Below the pieces are notes generated by a model, which was not told the origin of the DNA, made no database searches, and was given only the letters and a program-made list of their open reading frames with translations. A DNA stretch of 64,000 bases from CBDCFV01 sp963664625 (GTDB lineage: Bacteria > Chloroflexota > Dehalococcoidia > Lucifugimonadales > UBA3495). Both the position numbers and the translations under genes were made by a program. Below, piece after piece: positions 57,993 through 64,000 of this stretch. Every line of letters begins with the position of its first letter. The first letter of the stretch is position 1. The stretch is taken from NCBI GenBank assembly GCA_963664625.1, contig OY761541.1:744001-808000 (forward strand), given 5' to 3'.

Positions 57993-58421
57993 TCAGTCAC
58001 CTGTTATTTCTATACCCATGCTACGGGCAGTGCCTTCGATAATCGCCATCGCCTGTTCCACGGACCCGGCGTTCAGGTCTGCCAACTTGGTCTCGGCGAT
58101 TTCCCTCAGGGCTTGGCGGTCTATCGAACCCACTCTCTCGCGCCGCGGATCGGATGCTCCTTTTTCCACCGACGCCGCCCTGCGAAGCAGGTCCGACGCC
58201 GGAGGAGTCCTGGTGACAAAGGAGAACGACCGGTCTTCGAACACCGAGATATGCACCGGGACTATGGTGCCGCTCTGATTGGCCGTCCGCGCGTTGTATT
58301 CTTTGACGAACCCCATTATGTTAACCCCATGCTGGCCCAAGGCCGGGCCAACCGGAGGGGCGGGGGTCGCCTTGCCTGCTTCCAACTGAAGCTTGATGAT
58401 TGCTCGTAGTTTCTTCGCCAC
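57993..58421 (-). CDS. rplK: 50S ribosomal protein L11
   Basis: 142 residues. IIKLQLEAGKATPAPPVGPA, LGQHGVNIMGFVKEYNART and ARSMGIEI are classic L11, which binds the GTPase-associated centre. Part of secE-nusG-rplK-rplA-rplJ-rplL. Confidence 0.97.
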   Translation of the reverse strand: MAKKLRAIIKLQLEAGKATPAPPVGPALGQHGVNIMGFVKEYNARTANQSGTIVPVHISVFEDRSFSFVTRTPPASDLLRRAASVEKGASDPRRERVGSIDRQALREIAETKLADLNAGSVEQAMAIIEGTARSMGIEITGD

Positions 58422-58430
58422 TGTAAGGCC

Positions 58431-59009
58431 TTAAATCCTTTCCACCTGCAAAAAGTCCAGTTCCACCGGGGTTTCCCTGCCGAAGAAGGAGACCAGGACC
58501 CTGACCTTGCCCTTGGCTTCGTCGACATCGTTGATTGAACCTATGAAGTCCACGAAGGGGCCTTCGGTAATGCGTACCGTCTCTCCCTTGGCCAGTCCGA
58601 TATGGACATGAACCGGGCCGGTCTCAACCTGTTTCAGAATGTCCTCGACCTGCTTATCCTCCAGCGGCACCGGCTTGGGCCGCTTGTCGTACTCGTCCTC
58701 GGTGGATACGAACCCCGTTACGCCCGGGGTGTTTCTCACCGCGTACCAGCTTTCATCATCCATGGTCATCTGCACCAGGATGTAGCCGGGGAACAGCTTG
58801 CGTTTCTCCGAGCGCCTCTTCCCATCCTTGAAGATGACCTCGTCCTCGGTGGGGACCAGCACTTCAAAGATGCGGTCCTGCATATCCAGGCTCTGGATGC
58901 GCAGGTCGAGGTTTTTCTTGACCAAGTCCTCCTGCCCGGAGTAGGTATGCACGATATACCACCGGGAAGTTTCTGCCTCTTCTACTTCCATGTCCCTGGA
59001 TGAAGTCAT
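58431..59009 (-). CDS. nusG: transcription termination/antitermination protein NusG
   Basis: 192 residues. The N-terminal domain begins WYIVHTYSGQEDLVKKNLDL and holds KLFPGYILVQMTMDDESWYA and VRNTPGVTGFV; the C-terminal KOW domain is ETVRITEGPFVDFIGSINDV. It binds RNA polymerase and couples transcription to translation. It lies 60 nt after secE. Confidence 0.96.
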   Translation of the reverse strand: MTSSRDMEVEEAETSRWYIVHTYSGQEDLVKKNLDLRIQSLDMQDRIFEVLVPTEDEVIFKDGKRRSEKRKLFPGYILVQMTMDDESWYAVRNTPGVTGFVSTEDEYDKRPKPVPLEDKQVEDILKQVETGPVHVHIGLAKGETVRITEGPFVDFIGSINDVDEAKGKVRVLVSFFGRETPVELDFLQVERI

Positions 59010-59069
59010 GATTGAACACCCTAAACGTATTGGCCCCGCCGTTTGCGGCGCCCCAGAGAGCTTCGCAGC

Positions 59070-59306
59070 CTACAGCACGAACCTGTTGAAGGTCTGGCTG
59101 AAGAACTGGTCCAGTCCCCCGAGGAAAAAGGCGAAAACTATCGACAGGGCGATAACAACCGCCGTCAGCCTGACGGTCTCCTCACGGCTGGGCCAGACCG
59201 ACTTCTGAAGTTCCGACAGGGTCTCCCGCAGAAACTCTATGGGATTGACCCTGCCCGCAGCCCTCGACGGTATTGGCCGGTTGTCACGAGCGGAAACCCT
59301 GGCCAT
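59070..59306 (-). CDS. secE: preprotein translocase subunit SecE
   Basis: 78 residues. FLRETLSELQKSVWPSREET followed by a single membrane span VRLTAVVIALSIVFAFFLGG is the SecE minimal form. It completes SecYEG with SecY and SecG coded elsewhere. Five bases after rpmG. Confidence 0.93.
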   Translation of the reverse strand: MARVSARDNRPIPSRAAGRVNPIEFLRETLSELQKSVWPSREETVRLTAVVIALSIVFAFFLGGLDQFFSQTFNRFVL

Positions 59307-59311
59307 AACGG

Positions 59312-59482
59312 CTAACGCACCTCGCGATGGGCTTTATGCCCCCGGCAGCGGGGGCAGTATTTCCGCAGTTCCATCCGTTGCGGGTCGTTGCGGCGGCTCT
59401 TGTTGGTCGTGTAGTTGCGCTCCCGGCAATCGCCGCACTGCAAAGTGATGATCTGTCGAACGTCGGCAGTCTTTCTAGCCAT
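59312..59482 (-). CDS. rpmG: 50S ribosomal protein L33
   Basis: 56 residues from ATG 59482. It reads MARKTADVRQIITLQCGDCR and on through NYTTNKSRRNDPQRMELRKY to CPRCRGHKAHREVR. The two CxxC pairs (CGDC and CPRC) bind zinc, the usual form. It lies between tuf and secE, three bases from tuf. Confidence 0.93.
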   Translation of the reverse strand: MARKTADVRQIITLQCGDCRERNYTTNKSRRNDPQRMELRKYCPRCRGHKAHREVR

Positions 59483-59485
59483 AAC

Positions 59486-60670
59486 TTAATCCAACACCTT
59501 GGTGATTACGCCGGACCCTACGGTGCGGCCGCCTTCCCGAATCGCGAACCTCATCTGCTCTTCGATGGGGACGGGAGTGATCAAAGAGATAGTCATCCGG
59601 ATGTTGTCACCGGGCATCACCATCTCCACGCCCTCCGGCAAAGCAACCTCGCCGGTGATGTCGCTGGTCCGGATGTAGAACTGGGGCTTGTACCCGGTGA
59701 AGAACGGGGTGTGACGCCCACCCTCCTCGCGGCTCAGCACGTACACCTCGGCCTCCGCACGGGTGTAGGGCCTCATGGAACCGGGCTTGACCAGAACCTG
59801 ACCACGCTCCACCTCGTCGCGGTCCACGCCGCGAAGCAACACGCCGACGGCGTCGCCGGCCTCGGTGGTGTCCAGCGTCTTGTGGAACATCTCAAGCCCG
59901 GTGGCGACCGTCTCCCGCACGTCGCCGAAGCGGATGATTTCCACCGGCTCTCCCTGCTTCAACTGCCCGCGCTCCACCCTGCCGGTCACGACGGTGCCAC
60001 GGCCCTTGATGCCGAAAACGTCCTCGATGGGCATCAGGAAGGGGCGGTCGGTAATCCGCTGCGGAACGGGGATGTAGTCGTCCATCGCTTCCACGAGCTT
60101 GACGATTCCTTCCTCTGCCTCCGGGTCGCCCTCCAGGGCCTTCAGCCCGCTGACGCGAACGATGGGAGTGTCATCGCCGGGGAAGTCGTAGCGGTTCAGG
60201 AGTTCGCGGACTTCCAGTTCCACCAGCTCCAGTAACTCCTCGTCTTCCATCATGTCGACCTTGTTAAGGGCCACCAGGATGCGGGGCACTTCCACTTGGC
60301 GGGCCAACAGGATGTGCTCGCGGGTCTGGGGCATCGGGCCATCGGGTGCGCTGACCACCAGGACCGCTCCATCCATCTGGGCGGCGCCGGTAATCATGTT
60401 CTTGATGTAGTCGGCGTGCCCCGGGCAGTCCACGTGGGCGTAGTGGCGGGTGTCGGTCTCGTACTCTACGTGGGCGATGGCGATGGTGACGCCGCGGGCC
60501 TTCTCTTCCGGGGCGTTGTCGATGCTGTCCATGTCCTGGTAAGACGCCATGCCGCGCTCAGCCAGAACCTTGGTGATTGCAGAGGTGAGGGTCGTCTTGC
60601 CATGGTCAACGTGGCCGATGGTTCCCACGTTCACATGGGGCTTGGTCCGATCGAATCGTTGTTTTGCCAT
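59486..60670 (-). CDS. tuf: elongation factor Tu
   Basis: 394 residues. GTIGHVDHGKTTLTSAITKV (G1), DCPGHADYIKNMITGAAQMD (G3) and ALNKVDMMEDEELLELVELE (G4) mark the GTPase domain, and FGIKGRGTVVTGRVERGQLK and IRTSDITGEV the beta-barrel domains. Delivers aminoacyl-tRNA to the ribosome. It follows three tRNA genes, a common arrangement. Confidence 0.97.
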   Translation of the reverse strand: MAKQRFDRTKPHVNVGTIGHVDHGKTTLTSAITKVLAERGMASYQDMDSIDNAPEEKARGVTIAIAHVEYETDTRHYAHVDCPGHADYIKNMITGAAQMDGAVLVVSAPDGPMPQTREHILLARQVEVPRILVALNKVDMMEDEELLELVELEVRELLNRYDFPGDDTPIVRVSGLKALEGDPEAEEGIVKLVEAMDDYIPVPQRITDRPFLMPIEDVFGIKGRGTVVTGRVERGQLKQGEPVEIIRFGDVRETVATGLEMFHKTLDTTEAGDAVGVLLRGVDRDEVERGQVLVKPGSMRPYTRAEAEVYVLSREEGGRHTPFFTGYKPQFYIRTSDITGEVALPEGVEMVMPGDNIRMTISLITPVPIEEQMRFAIREGGRTVGSGVITKVLD

Positions 60671-60696
60671 TTGGGTCTACTCTCCTTCGCTGCTAC

Positions 60697-60771
60697 TGGA
60701 GCCCAGAGGCGGGATTGAACCGCCGACCCCGTTCTTACCAAGAACGTGCTCTACCGCTGAGCTATCTGGGC
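60697..60771 (-). tRNA. tRNA-Thr (GGT)
   Basis: Acceptor GCCCAGA pairs with TCTGGGC. The anticodon stem-loop CGTTC TTGGTAA GAACG gives anticodon GGT. GGTTCAATCCC forms the T arm. CCA is encoded. Confidence 0.92.
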
Positions 60772-60818
60772 AATTGATGTGTTACCAAGGTCAAGCGACA
60801 ATATTCTACAACAGAAGT

Positions 60819-60906
60819 TGGTGGAGGGGGTAGGATTCGAACCTACGAAGCCCTTCCGGACGCCAGATTTACAGTCTGGTGGCTTTAACCACTCACCCAC
60901 CCCTCC
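60819..60906 (-). tRNA. tRNA-Tyr (GTA)
   Basis: Acceptor GGAGGGG with CCCCTCC. Anticodon stem-loop CCAGA CTGTAAA TCTGG gives GTA. The long variable arm (class II) fits Tyr. CCA is encoded. Confidence 0.92.
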
Positions 60907-60982
60907 GTTATGTATGCCGGCCTTCCGGCGTTCTGTGTGTATCTCCTTGCCCGTGTCCGACGCCGGGACAGTACCGGTAAAG

Positions 60983-61054
60983 AGCCCCAGAGGGGAGTCG
61001 AACCCCTAACCTGTCGATTACAAATCGACTGCGCTGCCATTGCGCCACCGGGGC
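60983..61054 (-). tRNA. tRNA-Thr (TGT)
   Basis: Acceptor GCCCCGG pairs with CTGGGGC (one G-U). Anticodon stem-loop GTCGA TTTGTAA TCGAC gives TGT. GGTTCGACTCCC forms the T arm. The genomic bases after the discriminator are CT, so the CCA end is not encoded. Confidence 0.9.
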
Positions 61055-61080
61055 ACATGCTCCCTGGCGGGTCACACCAG

Positions 61081-61103
61081 AAAAAGGCCCCGTGAAAGGG
61101 GCC
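61081..61103 (-). terminator. attenuator-like terminator between the operon promoter and the first tRNA
   Basis: On the minus strand GGCCCC (61098-61103), loop TTTCAC, GGGGCC (61086-61091), then TTTTT (61081-61085): a standard intrinsic terminator. It lies about 30 nt downstream of the promoter and about 27 nt before the tRNA-Thr gene, with no gene upstream, so it can only act on the operon's own leader. Confidence 0.65.
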
Positions 61104-61133
61104 GCGCCGCCACGTTGACCTTTAGTCACTTCA

Positions 61134-61162
61134 ATTGTAGAAAACGCCATCGGAAAAGTCAA
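61134..61162 (-). promoter_or_regulatory. promoter of the tRNA-tuf-secE-nusG-ribosomal operon
   Basis: Minus-strand TTGACT (61162-61157), 17-nt spacer, TACAAT (61139-61134), a near-consensus sigma-70 promoter facing the tRNA genes. Confidence 0.75.
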
Positions 61163-61234
61163 TTGAAGAAAAGATAATCATTCAGCAATAATGTCCCGGA
61201 CAGGACGCCCACACCACCGCACCCAGGAAGCGAC

Positions 61235-61786
61235 ATGCACGCCAACGATAAGGAATACGCTCTGGAGCCAACAGCCTTCCATTCCATGCAAGAGGCCCAG
61301 GAGCTCGCCGACGTCCTCGAGGAAAACCTCCGGGACCATGCGATGGGCGCTCCCAACCTGCACCCCGAACTTGTGGAGATATTCTCCGAACTGGTCAACA
61401 ATGCCGCCGAACACGGCATGACCCCGGAGGGCGCCCACGCCCACGTGCGGTATATACCCCACCGGAGAGGTTATGCTTTCGACGTTGTCATCACAGACTC
61501 GGGCGCCGGCATCCGTACCACCCTGGCCGGCAACCCGAAAGTACCCCAACCGGAGACCGACGCAGACGCGATAGGCCTCGCCGTGCAGGAGCTGGTTTCC
61601 GGCACCGGGACCCCCACCAGAGGCATCGGCCTGTGGATGACTCTTATGGAGATGAAGAAACCGGGCCGGAAGCTGTGGATCCAATCAGGCTCGGGCCTGC
61701 TGACCATGTACGGGGCCGCGGAACCATTGCTAAGGGAAACGGAGCACCGGCAGGGCACCGTGGTGAGACTCACCATCCCAACTTGA
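61235..61786 (+). CDS. histidine-kinase-like ATP-binding protein (anti-sigma/RsbW type)
   Basis: 183 residues. EIFSELVNNAAEHGMTPEGA is the N box, DVVITDSGAGIRTTLAG the G1 box and PTRGIGLWMTLMEMKK the G2 box, a HATPase_c domain without any histidine phosphotransfer domain. Such stand-alone ATPases act as RsbW-like serine kinases or in two-component branches. No sigma factor or anti-anti-sigma gene is adjacent. A similar helix is fused to the permease at 17852. Confidence 0.82.
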   Translation: MHANDKEYALEPTAFHSMQEAQELADVLEENLRDHAMGAPNLHPELVEIFSELVNNAAEHGMTPEGAHAHVRYIPHRRGYAFDVVITDSGAGIRTTLAGNPKVPQPETDADAIGLAVQELVSGTGTPTRGIGLWMTLMEMKKPGRKLWIQSGSGLLTMYGAAEPLLRETEHRQGTVVRLTIPT

Positions 61787-62036
61787 GCGGAACGGTACCC
61801 CCCACAAGGCAGGACGCCTTTGAGGCGCAACGCAACCTCGGCAGCAAAGCCGGACCTGTCAGCCGAAATCTGAACCCTTCAACTCATCAACTATCCCGAT
61901 GCTTGTGGTTGAGGAACGTTCCCAGTAAAAATGCTAATTCTCTGGTTCCTGCGTTGAATGGCCGTGGAGTCCATGTTAGCATTTGTCTGGGCTCAGTAAA
62001 CAGTGCAACATGGTCTAACCGGAAAGGGGTATTAAG

Positions 62037-62354
62037 GTGGCCAACACGCTCATCATGTTCGCCATGCTGATAGTGGGCACGACCATGATGGGGTATCTTG
62101 CTCTTGTAGGGCGGCTGACTAGTCGTGCGGTGTTCATACTGATGCCAGCGGCAACGCTGGCGATTTGTGTCCTCACTTTGCTCGTGGACGCGCAAGACCC
62201 TCTATTGCCTTTCGTGGCGATGGCAATGGCAGCTGTGGCCGTCGTGTTAGTGGTTACCGCCGGTATTCTGCTGGTCTTGTATTTCAACCGGAACGTATCG
62301 GCCAGAAAGGAGGAGGACCGAGAGGACCCGCTGAGCAGTAAGGTTGAAGTATGA
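62037..62354 (+). CDS. small hydrophobic membrane protein, three to four spans
   Basis: 105 residues from a GTG at 62037 with AAGG-rich upstream sequence. Hydrophobic spans at about 4-24, 32-49 and 56-80 (PLLPFVAMAMAAVAVVLVVT) and a charged C-terminal tail (RKEEDREDPL). Its stop overlaps the next start (ATGA). I do not recognise a family. Confidence 0.6.
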   Translation: MANTLIMFAMLIVGTTMMGYLALVGRLTSRAVFILMPAATLAICVLTLLVDAQDPLLPFVAMAMAAVAVVLVVTAGILLVLYFNRNVSARKEEDREDPLSSKVEV

Positions 62355-62572
62355 CCAATACCGAAATCTTCATCGTCGCGCTTTTGCTGGCGTTGGTTTT
62401 CGGTGGATTCGCCGCGTGGGTATGGCTAGGAGGACTGGAAGAATCTGGCAAGTGGAAGGTTCCGCCAGGCGCTATCCACTTTCTTGATTGGATGGTCAAG
62501 GGCACGTTCGGTTCTCTTATGACTATCCTGACTCAGGTCATTCGTCGCCAACCTCCGGGACACAGACAGTAA
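62351..62572 (+). CDS. small membrane protein, operon partner of the preceding gene
   Basis: 73 residues. One N-terminal membrane span (EIFIVALLLALVFGGFAAWV) followed by a short basic amphipathic segment (FLDWMVKGTFGSLMTILTQV). The ATG overlaps the previous TGA, so the two small membrane proteins are translationally coupled. Function unknown. Nothing is seen in the following ~285 bases except a TATAAT at 62820. Confidence 0.6.
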   Translation: MTNTEIFIVALLLALVFGGFAAWVWLGGLEESGKWKVPPGAIHFLDWMVKGTFGSLMTILTQVIRRQPPGHRQ

Positions 62573-62859
62573 TCAGGCAACTCCGCTCAAACTCTCTACA
62601 TCCAGCTTTTTGTGCCCTTCCATGCCCAGCAGGTTCGCCACTGGCTCTCGAGATAATTCGCAAATCGTTGGCGACTTTAGCTACGCGACTCCCGCCTTAA
62701 GCCCGGTGGCGGAATCGTTGATGATTCCGTCGTTTTTTGTTGCGCTCTTGCCGGCGTCTCTGGCCCCTCACCGGAGTTTTGCAATTATCTATTAAGCTGA
62801 ATCTTTCCCCATTCCGGGGTATAATCCCCTGCAACAACCTGTCCTCAAGGAGGCGCGCT

Positions 62860-63906
62860 ATGGGCGAAATTCTGGGCATAGGCATTACGCATTATCCAGG
62901 ACTTATCGCTCCCGACGAGGACCGCGGCTTCCCCTTGACGCGAACGCTGCTCAGCGACCGGATACCCACTGAGGTCAAGAACCCCGCTACCTGGCCCGAG
63001 GCGATGCGCGCCGAGTACGGCGACGACCAGGGGGTTGCCGCCGCCAAGGTACACCGTGACCGTTTGGTCGCCGCCTTCCGGCAACAGAGGGCGGAACTGG
63101 AAGCCTTCAATCCCGATTTCGTATTGATATGGGGCGACGACCAGTACGAGAATTTCAAAGAGGACATCATCCCGCCCTTCTGCGTGCTGGCGTATGACGA
63201 CATCCAGTGCCAGCCAATGATGAACAGGGACGGCAGCCCTCGCCGCAATGTTTGGGATGAACCGGCGGACAAGGTGTTCCGGTACAGTGGTCACCCCGGG
63301 GCGCGGGCACTGGTTACCGGCCTCATCAACGAAGGGATTGACATGTCCTACGCCTACAAGCCGCTGCACGAGAAGGGCGGCTTGGGCCACGCCATCATCA
63401 ACACCCTGCTCTACTTGGACTACGACCGCAAGGGGTTCGACTATCCCGTGGTGCCCTTCCTGGTCAACTGCTACGGCAGCAAGGTAATCCGCAACCGGGG
63501 CGGCGCAGTCGAGTACGAGAAAGAAGATGACCCGCCCGGCCCTTCGCCCAAGCGGTGCATGGAGGTCGGCGCGGCCACCGTCCGCGTGTTGAGAGACAGC
63601 CCTTGGCGGGTGGCCCTGATCGCCTCTTCCAGTTGGTCCCATGCCTTCCTCACTCAAAAGAACCACCTGCTGTGGCCCGACCACGAGTCGGACCGGGCTC
63701 GGTTCGAGGAACTCAAGAACGGCGACTACGCCGCTTGGCGGAAGGTCTCCACTCCTGAAATAGAGGCCGCCGGGCAACAGGAAATGCTCAACTGGATGTG
63801 CCTTGCCGGCGCAATGGAAGAGCTCAACCGCAAGCCGGAAATACTCGATTACATCGAGACCTACGTGTTCAACTCCGAGAAGTGCTTGGCGGTCTTCAAG
63901 CCTTAG
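62860..63906 (+). CDS. class III extradiol ring-cleavage dioxygenase family protein (LigB-like)
   Basis: 348 residues from ATG 62860, with AAGGAGG upstream; the frame further upstream is not conserved-looking. GEILGIGITHYPGLIAPDED supplies an N-terminal His, PDFVLIWGDDQYENFKEDII and GGLGHAIINTLLYLDYDRKG the middle, and VALIASSSWSHAFLTQKNHL a C-terminal His, as in the LigB fold, which uses a 2-His-1-carboxylate iron site. The N-terminal metal motif is THYPG rather than the usual SHxP. It probably cleaves a catecholic substrate. Confidence 0.82.
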   Translation: MGEILGIGITHYPGLIAPDEDRGFPLTRTLLSDRIPTEVKNPATWPEAMRAEYGDDQGVAAAKVHRDRLVAAFRQQRAELEAFNPDFVLIWGDDQYENFKEDIIPPFCVLAYDDIQCQPMMNRDGSPRRNVWDEPADKVFRYSGHPGARALVTGLINEGIDMSYAYKPLHEKGGLGHAIINTLLYLDYDRKGFDYPVVPFLVNCYGSKVIRNRGGAVEYEKEDDPPGPSPKRCMEVGAATVRVLRDSPWRVALIASSSWSHAFLTQKNHLLWPDHESDRARFEELKNGDYAAWRKVSTPEIEAAGQQEMLNWMCLAGAMEELNRKPEILDYIETYVFNSEKCLAVFKP

Positions 63907-63945
63907 AAAAGTATTCGAATAACGTAACCGCCCTTGGGTGATTCG

Positions 63946-64000
63946 ATGCAAGTCGGATTTATTGGAACGGGGACCATGGGCAATCCAATGGCCCGCTGCC
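63946..64000 (+). CDS. beta-hydroxyacid dehydrogenase, N-terminus only (runs off the window)
   Basis: The last 55 bases read MQVGFIGTGTMGNPMARC, the start of the NAD(P)-binding glycine loop of 3-hydroxyisobutyrate or tartronate-semialdehyde reductase-type enzymes. GGxTGxMGxPMA is the usual form. Nothing else can be said from 18 residues. Confidence 0.65.
   Translation, partial: MQVGFIGTGTMGNPMARC

Noticed and set aside
60697..61054. A selenocysteine tRNA among the three tRNA genes
   Set aside because: The anticodons are GGT, GTA and TGT; none is TCA, and the long-arm one is tRNA-Tyr.

Overview
The window looks like a chromosomal segment of an uncultured, high-GC Chloroflexota bacterium, probably of the Dehalococcoidia/SAR202 type. 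This is inferred from gene order (DegV, DAK-domain kinase, L21, L27, L31, DUF1385; tRNAs, tuf, L33, secE, nusG, L11, L1, L10, L7/L12), from many one-off catabolic enzymes (hydantoinase, SCP2-type thiolase with a DUF35 partner, CocE/NonD hydrolase, extradiol dioxygenase, 2-hydroxyacid dehydrogenase, FAH-family hydrolase), and from dispersed short palindromes. No 16S rRNA gene is present, so the assignment is an inference.

Layout. 1-5.4 kb: partial recG, a fatty-acid kinase pair (degV/fakB and fakA) and the divergent rplU-rpmA-rpmE-DUF1385 group. 5.5-9.8 kb: minus-strand accessory genes, including a B12/radical-SAM-like protein that lacks its cluster cysteines, a thiolase and its DUF35 partner. 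10.2-13.5 kb: an AT-richer island with a PaREP1/HEPN-like gene and a two-gene AAA ATPase plus DUF4435 unit resembling the PARIS anti-phage system. 13.9-21.6 kb: a truncated SnoaL gene, a questin-oxidase-like gene, a HerA-type ATPase with a small upstream partner, an NCS2 permease fused to a histidine-kinase-like ATPase domain, a 2-hydroxyacid dehydrogenase and an FAH protein. 21.6-23.4 kb (minus): an OLD/DUF3696-type ATPase followed by a PIN-like protein, a candidate defence or toxin pair. 23.4-27.2 kb: a giant HyuA-HyuB fusion whose linker contains a dispersed palindrome.

27.4-30.1 kb holds toxin/antitoxin-like genes: a nucleotidyltransferase-HEPN fusion, Uma2, a duplicated HEPN fragment, DUF2442-XRE and DUF4160. 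30.3-32.0 kb holds a UGSC-family selenoprotein gene, with an in-frame UGA and a hairpin placed like a bacterial SECIS, plus its partner. 32-40 kb: S9 peptidase, Fur/PerR regulator, CoA-binding protein, thioredoxin reductase, hydrolases and a methyltransferase. 40.2-41.4 kb: an ISAs1-like insertion sequence with a frameshifted transposase. 41.5-53.2 kb: glyA, rpsF-ssb-rpsR, a PpiC-like foldase, hom-thrC, folE, a GNAT protein, a GT4 glycosyltransferase, DUF502 and a PIG-L-like protein. 53.2-61.1 kb (minus): a DUF885 protein, small genes and the translation/transcription operon with three tRNAs, an L10 leader and a promoter followed by an attenuator-like hairpin. 61.2-64 kb: a HATPase protein, two small membrane proteins, a class III extradiol dioxygenase and the start of a beta-hydroxyacid dehydrogenase.

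The strongest leads are the UGSC selenoprotein, the PARIS-like pair, the DUF3696-PIN pair, the HerA/HAS pair, and repeat elements that have become protein linkers (hyuAB and hom).
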